DNA of 64,000 nt, taken from positions 1 through 64,000 of the forward strand of contig CAJWFK010000014.1 of the NCBI GenBank assembly GCA_913031125.1. The letters are read 5' to 3'. Below the pieces are notes generated by a model that was not told the DNA's origin, did not search any database, and worked only from the letters and a program-made list of their open reading frames with translations. This document shows, piece by piece, positions 7,672 through 16,518 of this stretch; position 1 is the stretch's first letter, and the number at the start of each line of letters is the position of its first letter. The position numbers and the translations under genes are program-made. This stretch comes from an uncultured Woeseia sp. Its GTDB lineage: Bacteria > Pseudomonadota > Gammaproteobacteria > Steroidobacterales > Woeseiaceae.

Positions 7672-8793
7672 TTATGTGTTTCCATCCAATCGAGACTTAA
7701 CCCATTCATGAAATTCCCAAACCCAATACTCCTGAGCAACCAGTATACCGCTTATATGTGCCTTGCTTCGCAAGCCTTGCTGATTCAACTCACAGGCAGC
7801 CCCGTCCTGCTCAACGACTAATCTCCCAAGCTCCAGCATGTGATCCAGTTTATCGGCATGTTTTTCTTTGGTACCTGGCATCAACAGCCAGTCAATAACT
7901 AGATCAGTAGTTTCAGGTCCCGTAGGAAAGATACGTACACTCCGAACGTAATCCGGATGACCGACGAGATACATACTTGCTGTGAAAGAGGCATAGACCA
8001 TGCCTCTTTCACGTTCTTCTGCTGTTGGGCCGGGAATGATTGGTAGCTGTATTTTGCCGTCGATTGTCCAGGTTTCTACGCCGTCACCTGTCCCACGTTT
8101 TATTCCTTGTTCTTCATCCGAAAGTTCGTCTCGGCTGACGAGCCCTTTATTATATACGGGTACGAGTTTACACAGTTCTGGATGTGTCCGCGGGCAGTGA
8201 TAGCATTCATTATAATTTTCCCAAAACAGTTTCCAGTTGAATTTCAGAGTTTTGGTCTCCTGATGTACTGAAGTCATCTGATCCAGCGGCCAGTTAGACA
8301 AATTATTGCCTTCTTCTCCCAGAAAACCCTCTAGAGATTGCCCAGTCTTTTTATTGAGATTTAGGAAAATGAAACCGCCCCAAATATCGGCTGGTATATG
8401 GTAGAGAGAATAGTTCGACATGCTGAAGTCATCAGAGTCGGTACGGTAAGGTGTCGCGACCAGTTCACCCGACAGGTCATACGTCCAGGTATGGTATGGG
8501 CAAATGATCCTGCCATTAGCGAAATGTCCACTATTTTTAGTGCAGATGGTCGAGCCCCTGTGTCGGCAGGTATTGTGAAAAGCACGAATTTCATTATTCG
8601 AGTCCCTAATAATCATGGCTGATTGATTACCCACCTTTTTGACGATGAAATCCCCAACGTTTGGAATTTCCTCGGCCCTGGCGACACATACCCAGTCCTG
8701 ATACCAGATGGACTCAAGTTCGCGTTCATAATGTTGGGGGTCGTAGTACCACTCACTAGGTAATGCAGTCTTTACCTCATCCAAAAAGGGCAT
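7672..8793 (-). CDS. Rieske non-heme iron oxygenase, alpha subunit
   Basis: A 373-residue ring-hydroxylating/demethylating oxygenase subunit. The Rieske [2Fe-2S] ligands are Cys76-x-His78 (CRHRG) and Cys98-x2-His101 (CPYHTW). The mononuclear iron motif ECYHCPRTH gives His199 and His204 with Glu196 in the bridging position. Length and motifs resemble the glycine-betaine/carnitine monooxygenase and phenylpropionate dioxygenase-like group. No ferredoxin reductase gene lies next to it, so electrons must come from elsewhere. AGGA sits about nine bases before the ATG. It is followed 19 bases on by the amine oxidase gene, suggesting cotranscription. A role in quaternary-amine breakdown would fit the carnitine genes at 35-42 kb but is inference. 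Confidence 0.85.
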   Translation of the reverse strand: MPFLDEVKTALPSEWYYDPQHYERELESIWYQDWVCVARAEEIPNVGDFIVKKVGNQSAMIIRDSNNEIRAFHNTCRHRGSTICTKNSGHFANGRIICPYHTWTYDLSGELVATPYRTDSDDFSMSNYSLYHIPADIWGGFIFLNLNKKTGQSLEGFLGEEGNNLSNWPLDQMTSVHQETKTLKFNWKLFWENYNECYHCPRTHPELCKLVPVYNKGLVSRDELSDEEQGIKRGTGDGVETWTIDGKIQLPIIPGPTAEERERGMVYASFTASMYLVGHPDYVRSVRIFPTGPETTDLVIDWLLMPGTKEKHADKLDHMLELGRLVVEQDGAACELNQQGLRSKAHISGILVAQEYWVWEFHEWVKSRLDGNT

Positions 8794-8890
8794 ATTTGAT
8801 GATCCTTAAATTATTAATAAATAATTTAATTAAAATAAATAGATAGTTGAAAAATATGATTTATTTTTAATTAAAATATAAGGTTTTCTG

Positions 8891-9346
8891 TTAGATCCAG
8901 CGCCTCACACGCTTTCTATATTCAATGAATTCTTGACCAAAAGTTTTGCTCATCGCTTTTTCTTCGGGTTTGATCTGGAACTGTGTGATATACATGACAA
9001 AACATGGAAGAATGATTAAACCGATATAAATGCCTTTGTAAACGCACACCCCGATTAGGATGATGAGGAGCCCCACATACATAGGGTTTCTGCTGACGCT
9101 AAAAAGGCCGTCTGTAACTAATGTCGTCGCCTTTTCCGGATTCAAGGGGTCAAAAGTTGTTTGATGTTTGTTGAATAGCCTCAGCGATACAAAGCCTATT
9201 GATAGTCCAGTGCATATCAGAATTATTGCTGATATACCTTGCAGACCGAATTCTATTTTTGGCAGATGTCCGGACAGCCAAAAAGACAGAAAAATAAAGG
9301 TTATGGTTACTATTGGTGGCGGTATTTTGTGGTTTAAAAAGGACAT
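8891..9346 (-). CDS. Isoprenylcysteine carboxyl methyltransferase/phospholipid methyltransferase family protein
   Basis: A 151-residue integral membrane methyltransferase-like protein with about four hydrophobic segments. The family signature is seen in LVTDGLFSVSRNPMYVGLLIILIG and in the C-terminal EEKAMSKTFGQEFIEYRKRVRRWI, which form the S-adenosylmethionine pocket in the ICMT/PEMT fold. Bacterial members methylate small lipids or are of unknown function. It lies about 40 bases downstream of the SDR gene on the same strand and may be cotranscribed. There is no good ribosome binding site before the ATG. Confidence 0.75.
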   Translation of the reverse strand: MSFLNHKIPPPIVTITFIFLSFWLSGHLPKIEFGLQGISAIILICTGLSIGFVSLRLFNKHQTTFDPLNPEKATTLVTDGLFSVSRNPMYVGLLIILIGVCVYKGIYIGLIILPCFVMYITQFQIKPEEKAMSKTFGQEFIEYRKRVRRWI

Positions 9347-9387
9347 TATTTGTGTGTTTGTTGAATTCAGTAAGCTTTCTATGGATG

Positions 9388-10230
9388 CTAGTGGTTTTTT
9401 AGACTATATCCCCCATCTACTGTGAGGATTTCCCCGGTCATGTAATTCGACAGGCTACTGGCAAGGAATAATGCTACCGAAGCTATATCTTCTGGATCAC
9501 CAACGCGTCCCAAAAGCGAATTATTAGAGTATTCATCGAGTATAGACTGATAGTTTTTTGTCGATACTGCAAAGTTGGTGAGCATATCGGTCTTGATAGC
9601 ACCTGGACAGATTGCATTAATATTAATTCCATTAGTGCCAAGCTCGATAGCCATTCGCTTCGTATATTGGATAACGACCTTTTTTGACAAACCATAGAAT
9701 GTTTTTTTAAGAGTGGATTCACCTAGCCCAGCGATCGAACTGATATTGACAATTTTTCCTGCGCCGCGCTGAATCATTGACGGTATTGCACTTTGAGTGC
9801 AGTTGATGACACCGCCAACGTTAACAGACCAGATCGCAGCAAGTTTTTCGGCAGGTAAATCCATTTCATCTCCGGTTAGAGTAGATGAAAATAGTTCCTC
9901 GATGGGTAAACTGAGGGCGTCTCCTTTTACAACGGCTAGGGCTGCATTATTTACGAGGATATCAATCTCGCCATATTGATCCGTAACCTCGGAGACCATC
10001 GAATTAACGGCAGCTTGATTGGAAACATCCGCCTTTACTGCTATTGCTTGTCCACCATTATTTGTGATCTTTTGAACGATTTCCTCAGCACACGAGTCAC
10101 TTTTGTTGTAATTCACCACGGTCTTGGCGCCAGCAGCTGCGAACAATAATGCAATCGCGCGGCCAATTCCGCGGGATCCTCCTGTTATTAATGCAACTTT
10201 GTCTTTTATGATTTTATCCAACAGTATCAA
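9388..10230 (-). CDS. Short-chain dehydrogenase/reductase (SDR)
   Basis: A classical SDR of about 280 residues. The cofactor motif TGGSRGIG is near residue 17, followed by NNAA, the catalytic Ser in KIVNISSIAG, and Tyr-x3-Lys in FYGLSKKVV. The end SNYMTGEILTVDGGYSL is typical of 3-oxoacyl-ACP reductase-like SDRs. A segment around residues 105-130 (LPIEELFSSTLTGDEMDLPAEKL) is longer than usual. The start is a TTG at 10230, or possibly a TTG nine bases later that sits better behind GCGGA. It is the middle gene of a minus-strand run with the gamma-carbonic-anhydrase-like gene and the methyltransferase gene. Confidence 0.85.
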   Translation of the reverse strand: MILLDKIIKDKVALITGGSRGIGRAIALLFAAAGAKTVVNYNKSDSCAEEIVQKITNNGGQAIAVKADVSNQAAVNSMVSEVTDQYGEIDILVNNAALAVVKGDALSLPIEELFSSTLTGDEMDLPAEKLAAIWSVNVGGVINCTQSAIPSMIQRGAGKIVNISSIAGLGESTLKKTFYGLSKKVVIQYTKRMAIELGTNGININAICPGAIKTDMLTNFAVSTKNYQSILDEYSNNSLLGRVGDPEDIASVALFLASSLSNYMTGEILTVDGGYSLKNH

Positions 10231-10265
10231 TCCGCAATTTTTACCTATTTATAGCCCTAAAGGGG

Positions 10266-10832
10266 CTATACCTCTTCGCTTGCTAATGCCTTGTATCCCT
10301 TTACTAGAAACTTGTTTGCGTCGACTACTGATGCTGAAAATCTTGATTGCTCAGGGCTTACCGACTCAAGACTACTGAGATCAAAGTCCATACCGATATT
10401 ACTGGCCGAAGGGATATGCGAGTGGCTTGGTATATCCAGACCATCAATTACAACACTATGTTCTATTACACAGCTGTCTCCTACAATACTGTTGAAAACA
10501 ATGGTATTAAAGCCAATAAAGACGTCGTTCCCTATCGTGCAGGGGCCGTGCACGATAGCTCTATGCGCAATAGAGCTACCTTCGCCAATTTCCACGCCGG
10601 ATCCCCCTTTGCAATGGATGATTACGGCATCTTGGATATTAGAATTGTTTTTTATGACAATAGGTTCTAACTGTCCGTCATCATCAACCTCGTCTGCTCG
10701 TATAACGGCATAAGGCCCCACAAATACACCCCTCTCGATTATTACGTGACCAAATATCAGGGCGGTTTTGTCAATATATGCTGCGTCACTTATTTGTGGT
10801 GTATGTCCTGTCGGGTTTTTTCTGATCGACAT
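10266..10832 (-). CDS. Gamma-carbonic-anhydrase-like left-handed beta-helix protein
   Basis: 188 residues from the ATG at 10832, chosen because AAGGAAG lies six bases upstream. Hexapeptide repeats of the left-handed beta helix run through the middle (IFGHVIIERGVFVGPYAVIRADE, VEIGEGSSIAHRAIVHGPCTIGNDVFIGFNTIVFNSIVGDSCVIEHSVV). Metal-ligand candidates are the histidines in IIHCKGG, AHRAIVHG and EHSVV. The family includes Cam-type carbonic anhydrases and the CaiE/PaaY acyl-CoA-pathway proteins, so a role beside CoA metabolism is possible. It is the first gene of the minus-strand run and diverges from the MDR reductase gene. Confidence 0.75.
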   Translation of the reverse strand: MSIRKNPTGHTPQISDAAYIDKTALIFGHVIIERGVFVGPYAVIRADEVDDDGQLEPIVIKNNSNIQDAVIIHCKGGSGVEIGEGSSIAHRAIVHGPCTIGNDVFIGFNTIVFNSIVGDSCVIEHSVVIDGLDIPSHSHIPSASNIGMDFDLSSLESVSPEQSRFSASVVDANKFLVKGYKALASEEV

Positions 10833-10995
10833 TGTTGACTTCCTTTCTAAATCGTTTCTCATCGCGTCAGGGATGCATAATATTTGACGAACAAGCAAAA
10901 GAAAATTTTAAAATACAATTGGTATTACCTTTGCCCATTGACATTTTACAGATACTTACCATTATTAATGTATGACTTACCGTTGGACAATATAA

Positions 10996-12006
10996 ATGAC
11001 CCGCAATAAACAAATTAGACTAGCCAGTAGGCCTTCCGGCTGGGTAACAACTGATAATTTCACAGTAACTGAAGAATCACTTACAGACCCAGAAGATGGA
11101 GAACTTTTAATTAAGAATATCTTTATGTCGGTAGATCCATATATGCGCGGCCGCATGAACGATGTGAAATCTTATATTCCACCATTTCAGGTTGGAGAAG
11201 TTTTACAAGCGGGCATGATCGGTGAAGTAGCTGTAAGTCGAAATAAAGACTATGCAGAGGGTGATATAGTTTTTGGCATGCTGGGCTGGGAAACTTTCAG
11301 TGTGAGTGATGGGATGGGGCTTAGTAAGATACCTAAAACTTCAGCACCGCTTTCATACCATTTAGGTATTCTTGGTATGCCTGGCATGACCGCCTATGTC
11401 GGACTTCACAAGATCGGTAGAGCGAAACCAGGAGAGACTGTGTTCGTGTCAGCTGCTTCGGGTGGGGTGGGAAGTATAGTTGGCCAATTAGCTAAATTGC
11501 ACGGTTGCAGGGTCGCTGGTTGTGCCAGTACTGACGCCAAAGTGGCAATGTTGAGGGACAAGTTTGGTTACGATGCGGCATTTAATTACCGAAATAGTAC
11601 ATGTCTCTTGACTAGTCTCAGGGAAATTTGTCCGGATGGCATTGATATTGATTTTGAGAATGTTGGTGGTGAGATATTTGAAGCTGCCCTGTGGAGTATG
11701 CGGCCAAATGGTCGGGTTGTGATGTGCGGCATGATATCTAATTACAATGACGATGAGTTACAACCTGGCCCACGCGGCATGATGTCGATTATAGGAAAAA
11801 ATCTTACGATTCAAGGTTTTATCGTTACAAACTACCCTGAAGCCAGCATGGAGTACGTCAAAAAAGCTAGTAGCTGGCTAGAGGATGGTACTTTGGAATA
11901 TCACGAGACCATAGCCGAAGGGATTGAGAACGCGCCACTTGCATTCATAGGTATGCTAAAAGGCAATAACATTGGAAAACAGATAGTTCGGATTGCAGAT
12001 ATTTGA
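10996..12006 (+). CDS. NADP-dependent MDR-family oxidoreductase (CurA/leukotriene B4 dehydrogenase-like)
   Basis: A 336-residue zinc-independent medium-chain reductase. The N-terminal half has the family block FMSVDPYMRGRMNDVKSY, and the nucleotide site is AASGGVGSIVGQLAKLHGCRVAG. The C-terminal IEFVxNxG-like DIDFENVGGEIFEAAL and the closing NIGKQIVRI match 2-alkenal/NADP-dependent double-bond reductases. It probably reduces activated C=C bonds with NADPH. It diverges from the gamma-carbonic-anhydrase-like gene; a TTGACA hexamer lies at 10938-10943 but with a poor -10 partner. Confidence 0.85.
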   Translation: MTRNKQIRLASRPSGWVTTDNFTVTEESLTDPEDGELLIKNIFMSVDPYMRGRMNDVKSYIPPFQVGEVLQAGMIGEVAVSRNKDYAEGDIVFGMLGWETFSVSDGMGLSKIPKTSAPLSYHLGILGMPGMTAYVGLHKIGRAKPGETVFVSAASGGVGSIVGQLAKLHGCRVAGCASTDAKVAMLRDKFGYDAAFNYRNSTCLLTSLREICPDGIDIDFENVGGEIFEAALWSMRPNGRVVMCGMISNYNDDELQPGPRGMMSIIGKNLTIQGFIVTNYPEASMEYVKKASSWLEDGTLEYHETIAEGIENAPLAFIGMLKGNNIGKQIVRIADI

Positions 12007-12103
12007 ACAATTTTAAAGCAGAATTATTTTATGCGACATTAGCCCAATTTAAGCATTTCTTGCTTGCTGATCTCTTCTCACTGAGAAGTCGTGTACGTAC
12101 CCG

Positions 12104-12847
12104 CTAAGAATTCTTTAGTCGTGAAACCAGATCCCTGCGTTCTGGTGAGTCCAGAGATTGTTCATAGACTTGCGTCCACTTCGCTAGATCTGTCTCTTCT
12201 TTTTCTAGTGCCCCCAAGAGATGTTTAGTGGAAGCAACTGCGGTCTGGCTCGCATCTTTTATGCGATTTGCAAACTGGTGAGCTGTTTCTAACGCGGATC
12301 CTTCTGGTACGACATGTGAAACTATGCCGAGATACGAGGCTTCGGTTGCTGTCAGTTTCTCACCAAGAAGTAGGATCCGTCTCAATGTTGAAGAACTTAG
12401 ACGCGTGTGCCAGCGCTGCACTGCCTCAGGATTATACAAAAGACCCAAACGGGTAGCGGGCACCTCGAAGAATGCCTGTTCAGACGCGACATTGAGATCG
12501 CACGCCAATGTAATATCGACGGCACCACCCAGGCATGGTCCTTCAACAGCGGCTATTACTGGAATCGGAAGGTTGCGAATTTGGAGCACTACTTCCTCGA
12601 TAGCTTTGTCTATAGCTTTATCCGCGATTGTTCCGGTAAGGTCTTCAAAGTCCGCACCTGCGCTAAATGTCTTATTAGAACCGGTCAGAATAACAACCCG
12701 CACTCTCTCAGCTGCCATTGATTTGAGTGCATTATTTAAATCATTAAGTAACGTTTTGGATAAGGCGTTTTTGCGTGCCGGATTATTGAGGGCTAGCTCG
12801 CCTATTTCCTCTTTTATCACAGTTGAGAGGAGAGCCTCATTAGCCAT
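12104..12847 (-). CDS. Enoyl-CoA hydratase/isomerase family protein
   Basis: A 247-residue crotonase-fold protein. The oxyanion-hole segments are FSAGADFEDL and EGPCLGGAVDITLACDL, and the typical LGLLYNPEAVQRWHTRL region follows. The usual second acidic residue of true hydratases is not obvious: PATRLGLL replaces the common PE(V/T)xLGxxP. It may therefore be an isomerase, hydrolase or other crotonase. It points toward the convergent MDR gene and is separated from the upstream SDR gene by 144 bases. Confidence 0.8.
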   Translation of the reverse strand: MANEALLSTVIKEEIGELALNNPARKNALSKTLLNDLNNALKSMAAERVRVVILTGSNKTFSAGADFEDLTGTIADKAIDKAIEEVVLQIRNLPIPVIAAVEGPCLGGAVDITLACDLNVASEQAFFEVPATRLGLLYNPEAVQRWHTRLSSSTLRRILLLGEKLTATEASYLGIVSHVVPEGSALETAHQFANRIKDASQTAVASTKHLLGALEKEETDLAKWTQVYEQSLDSPERRDLVSRLKNS

Positions 12848-12991
12848 GTTTATCGTCCGTTAATTGAATTATATCCAACCCGATATCCCTCAATACCTTC
12901 ATTTTCTATTTTACTCACTACGCCTAATAGCAGGTCTCATTGTCTCAAGGTATTCTCGCTTTTGAATTTTTGCAAGTAGAGCACCTTAGTC

Positions 12992-13792
12992 TTACATTGC
13001 ATAGCCGCCGCTAACACTGATTACTTGCCCGGTAGTGTAGGATGATTTATCTGATGCTAGTAGCAACACGATCGGAACAATGTCATTTGGCACAGCTGCC
13101 CGACGTAAAGGATAGCGACGTACTACTTTTTTAAGAACCTCTTCGTTTTGAAAAATTTGGCTTTGGTGGCTGTCCTTATGCCACAGACTGTCATCACCAG
13201 CGTCATCTGGACTTTCCGGGAGGGTTAAGCCTGGGCTCACAACATTAATATTAAGGTTGTGTTTGCCAAATTCCCGCGCCAGTGCTTTGCTCAACATATT
13301 AACTCCACCCTTGCACGCGCTATAGACTGCTTCCTGGTATTCTCCAACACGCCCTGCATCAGACCCAATAGTTATAATCTTTCCATAAGATCTTTGTATC
13401 ATTGCTGGAGCTACTGAACGGATGCAGTTTATCGGTCCCCACAGATTTATGGCGATTTCTTTTTCAAAATCGCTTACCGGCTTGTTCAGGAAAAGATCAT
13501 TCGCTGTCCAGCCAGCGTTGTTTATCAGGATGTCGATTTGACCAAAACGTTCTAGGGTTTCTGAGGCCATTTTCTCTACCTGACTGGCATCGGTTACATC
13601 TGTATCTATAAATATGGCTTCTCCATCACCCATATTATTAAGGGTCTTAACAACACGTCTAGCTTGTTTCTTATCTACATCAGCCACTACTACATTGGCA
13701 TTTTCTTTAGCGAAACCTTCGGCGATTGCTTTTCCGATGGTAGAAGCGCCTCCAGTTACGATAGCGGTCTTCTTACGTAAGCCGAGATCCAT
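12992..13792 (-). CDS. Short-chain dehydrogenase/reductase (SDR)
   Basis: A 266-residue classical SDR with TGGASTIG cofactor motif, NNAG, Ser in IITIGSDAG, and Tyr-x3-Lys in VYSACKGGV. The C-terminal SSYTTGQVISVSGGYAM is family-typical. Its ATG overlaps the stop of the upstream enoyl-CoA hydratase gene (TAATG), so the two are translationally coupled. This places it in an acyl-CoA degradation operon, likely as a 3-hydroxyacyl-CoA or alcohol dehydrogenase. Confidence 0.87.
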   Translation of the reverse strand: MDLGLRKKTAIVTGGASTIGKAIAEGFAKENANVVVADVDKKQARRVVKTLNNMGDGEAIFIDTDVTDASQVEKMASETLERFGQIDILINNAGWTANDLFLNKPVSDFEKEIAINLWGPINCIRSVAPAMIQRSYGKIITIGSDAGRVGEYQEAVYSACKGGVNMLSKALAREFGKHNLNINVVSPGLTLPESPDDAGDDSLWHKDSHQSQIFQNEEVLKKVVRRYPLRRAAVPNDIVPIVLLLASDKSSYTTGQVISVSGGYAM

Positions 13793-14580
13793 TAACTCTT
13801 ACCTTTTTTACTTCGGTCTTGGAATGCACGTAGTCGCTCGGCGATTTCTTCGCTGGCTTCTTCACGATTACGTTGAAAATATATCTGCTCAAGCCATAAA
13901 GCCTCGGAAATTGATAACTTCAAACCCTCGGTTGCCACTTCTTTTATCAATGGGACAGCATTTCTGCCACCTCGGCATATAGCTTCGCCAATTTTTATGG
14001 CTTCGTCTAGTAATTGATCAGCGGGTACTACCTTTTGCACCAGTCGCAGTCGCAAAGCCTCAGCTGCATCAACAGACTCGCCCGTAAGCATCATCAACAA
14101 CGCATCACCCAAACCAATTAATCGCGGCAATGTTTGTGTCCCTCCGCCACCGGGTAGCGCACCCAACAGCACTTCAGGAAGACCAAAAACAGCTTTTTCA
14201 GATGCAACGCGGAGGTCACACCCTAAAGCAAGTTCACAACCACCGCCCATTGCATAACCATTCACAGCAGCGATAGTCGGTTTGCTGATTTCCATCGAGT
14301 ATGGTGTCACCCAGGTTCTATGGCGGTCTTCTGCTTTCCAATGCAGAAAGTCGGGCGCCTTTTTTATGTCTATCCCAGTCGAAAATGCTCGGCCAACCCC
14401 TGTGTAGATGAGAACACGCAGAGATTTATCAGCTTCAAACTCTTCTAGTCGTCGTCGATGCTCTGCCATCAAATCCAGATCGAAGCTATTCATCGCTTTC
14501 GGTCGGTTAAGAGTCAGGACGGCGATGTCATTTTGTTTCTCCCATTTTAGGGGTTCCGCTTCGTTGTTTTCTTCACTCAT
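13792..14580 (-). CDS. Enoyl-CoA hydratase
   Basis: A 262-residue crotonase-superfamily protein. The segments FSTGIDIKKAP and NGYAMGGGCELALGCDL form the oxyanion hole and carry the first catalytic Glu; FGLPEVLLGALPGGGGTQTLPRLIG carries the second. That is a full hydratase signature. It is in a minus-strand operon after the alpha/beta hydrolase gene and is coupled to the SDR gene by a one-base stop/start overlap. Confidence 0.88.
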   Translation of the reverse strand: MSEENNEAEPLKWEKQNDIAVLTLNRPKAMNSFDLDLMAEHRRRLEEFEADKSLRVLIYTGVGRAFSTGIDIKKAPDFLHWKAEDRHRTWVTPYSMEISKPTIAAVNGYAMGGGCELALGCDLRVASEKAVFGLPEVLLGALPGGGGTQTLPRLIGLGDALLMMLTGESVDAAEALRLRLVQKVVPADQLLDEAIKIGEAICRGGRNAVPLIKEVATEGLKLSISEALWLEQIYFQRNREEASEEIAERLRAFQDRSKKGKS

Positions 14581-14606
14581 TCTTTGATTCTTTTCTGGTC
14601 AAAAAT

Positions 14607-15359
14607 CTAATGGCTGGTTATAAAGCTGCTAATTTGATCGTTTAACTGATCGCTTGCTTCAAACTGCATACAATGACCCACGTTCTCAATTATTGAAAGA
14701 TTAGCGTTGGGAATTGCGTCGGCAATCATTTTTGAAGCTTTTGGTGGGCAATAGGGATCATGCTCCCCCGCAATCACGGACGCTGGACAACCAATAGTAT
14801 TCAATTCGGGCGTCAATGGATTTGCTCCAACATCTAACATGGCATGGCAGGCATTTAGGTACCCTGCAGGGTCTTGGACTGCTGTAACACGAAGTTTTTT
14901 ATATTCTTCAATGAGTTTTTCATCTTTAGTAAAAAAACATCCTCTTGCGTCATCGTTATTCGTTTCCGCAATATTCTTCAGTCCACCTTTTTGAACCTGC
15001 TGTATGCGATAGTTAAAAAACTTCTGGCCAAGCGTGCCTACAGTGCAAGAACTAGCAATGAGTATCATACCTTTAGTTTGATTTGGAAAATCGAGTGCAA
15101 AACGCTGAGAGATTACTCCACCCATTGAAAAACCAACAAGCCATACCGGACCCGTATCAAAAGCGCTTAGTAATTGTGCGAGATCATCTGCGAACTGCCG
15201 TACCGTTCCGTCTGCATTTCCCGTAGGGCTTTCGCCAAAGCCTCGGACGTCATAGCTAATTACACGGAAGTATTGTTCCAGAAATGATATCTGTCGGTGC
15301 CAAACATGACGAGTTTCGGAAAGACCGTGAATAAGGACTGCGGTGGGGCGCTCGCTCAT
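14607..15359 (-). CDS. Alpha/beta hydrolase
   Basis: A 250-residue alpha/beta hydrolase of the 3-oxoadipate enol-lactonase/carboxylesterase type. The nucleophile elbow is GFSMGG. The acid is probably in AGEHDPYCPP and the catalytic His in NVGHCMQFE. HGLSETRHVWHRQ near the N-terminus holds the oxyanion HG motif. AAGG lies about eight bases before the ATG. It probably opens a lactone, ester or thioester in the same degradative operon. Confidence 0.85.
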   Translation of the reverse strand: MSERPTAVLIHGLSETRHVWHRQISFLEQYFRVISYDVRGFGESPTGNADGTVRQFADDLAQLLSAFDTGPVWLVGFSMGGVISQRFALDFPNQTKGMILIASSCTVGTLGQKFFNYRIQQVQKGGLKNIAETNNDDARGCFFTKDEKLIEEYKKLRVTAVQDPAGYLNACHAMLDVGANPLTPELNTIGCPASVIAGEHDPYCPPKASKMIADAIPNANLSIIENVGHCMQFEASDQLNDQISSFITSH

Positions 15360-15380
15360 ATTAGAGCCTTATCCGTACCT

Positions 15381-16388
15381 TTATGTTGCGGATTCCTTGA
15401 GGGGTTTGATAATACCTTCATGAATCTCCTCCATCCGTTCTTGTCTGCCACCCGCCCGGAACGATAATGTTACGCCATCAAGCCCGAGTTTGGACAGATT
15501 ACGTATTCTCTCAAGGCATTCATCAGCAGTGCCTACCAACGCCAGGTAATCGATGAGTTCTCCAGAAACAGCGGTTTTATGCTTCGCATGCTGTGACATG
15601 TGCTCAAGTCGATCATAAGCTTTCGATGCGGATTCAAAATCGGATCGGAAAGGCTCAAGAAACTCTGGCAGTTTACGCCATTTTGAAAATGTCTCAGCCT
15701 GAGAGGTTACCCAATGACTGACATCCTCTCTGGCTTTTTCTTTGTCGTCAGATATAGAGATGTTAGACCAAAGATGGAACTTAATATCATCCATGGAGCG
15801 ACCAACTTGTTCGGCGCCTTCCCTGACTAAGTCCATTTGCCAGCGCGTGAATTCCTCATTGGCGCCGCCCATGAGGATTACACCATCAGCAACACGACCA
15901 GACATGCGAAGCATTCGCTGCTGATTCGCCGCTATGTATATGGGTATTGGGCCTTTGCCTGTCACCATCCTATATGGCCCGCGTTCTCCGCCAGGAACTT
16001 CTTCACCGGAGCAGAGGTTGCGTATTGCGATTACGGATTCTTCCATCTGCTTAATAGTTGCGGGTTTCAGGCCGATAGGAAAAACACCTGTCCAACCAAC
16101 ACCTATGCCAATAAGTGCTCGGCCGTTGCTGAGTTCGTTCAGGGCGGTGAATGAGTTAGCAATAATACTTGGATGTCTTGTGATCGGATTGACCACGCCG
16201 GTTGAAATTTGGATCTTGGAGGTATTGACAGCACAAAGAGTCATGGCTGAGAAGCAGTCTTTCATTGAAAGTTGAACGTCAGCGATCCAGACACTGTCAA
16301 AACCAAGTGCTTCAGCACTCTTGACGACTTCTACGTTATGAAGGATCGGCTCACGTGAACTGATCCCAAGTGACAATCCAATGTGCAT
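15381..16388 (-). CDS. LLM-class flavin-dependent oxidoreductase
   Basis: About 335 residues of the bacterial luciferase-like/F420-dependent fold. The start ATG at 16388 gives the family-typical MHIGLSLG N-terminus; a longer reading from TTG would add 34 untypical residues. Conserved parts are EALGFDSVWIADV, RHPSIIANSFTALNELSNGRALIGIGVGWTG, and IPIYIAANQQRMLRMSGRVADGVIL. Members are FMN monooxygenases or F420-dependent reductases; which applies here is not decided by sequence. It is first in the minus-strand operon and diverges from the CoA-transferase gene. Confidence 0.85.
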   Translation of the reverse strand: MHIGLSLGISSREPILHNVEVVKSAEALGFDSVWIADVQLSMKDCFSAMTLCAVNTSKIQISTGVVNPITRHPSIIANSFTALNELSNGRALIGIGVGWTGVFPIGLKPATIKQMEESVIAIRNLCSGEEVPGGERGPYRMVTGKGPIPIYIAANQQRMLRMSGRVADGVILMGGANEEFTRWQMDLVREGAEQVGRSMDDIKFHLWSNISISDDKEKAREDVSHWVTSQAETFSKWRKLPEFLEPFRSDFESASKAYDRLEHMSQHAKHKTAVSGELIDYLALVGTADECLERIRNLSKLGLDGVTLSFRAGGRQERMEEIHEGIIKPLKESAT

Positions 16389-16518
16389 CTCGGTATTATC
16401 TATTCTGTTGTTATGGATTTTGAAATTATAGTCGCGCAGTATGCTTGGTCTCCCAATGTAACTCAATATTCTTGATACATAGTGGAACAATGGATGGGTT
16501 CAAAGTGATATATAGATT

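Noticed and set aside
10938-10966. Promoter with consensus TTGACA upstream of the MDR reductase gene
   Set aside because: No acceptable -10 box at 16-18 bases; kept only as a remark.
12060-12090. Terminator between convergent genes (CTTCTC/GAGAAG stem at 12074-12088)
   Set aside because: The stem is short and no T-tract follows on either strand.
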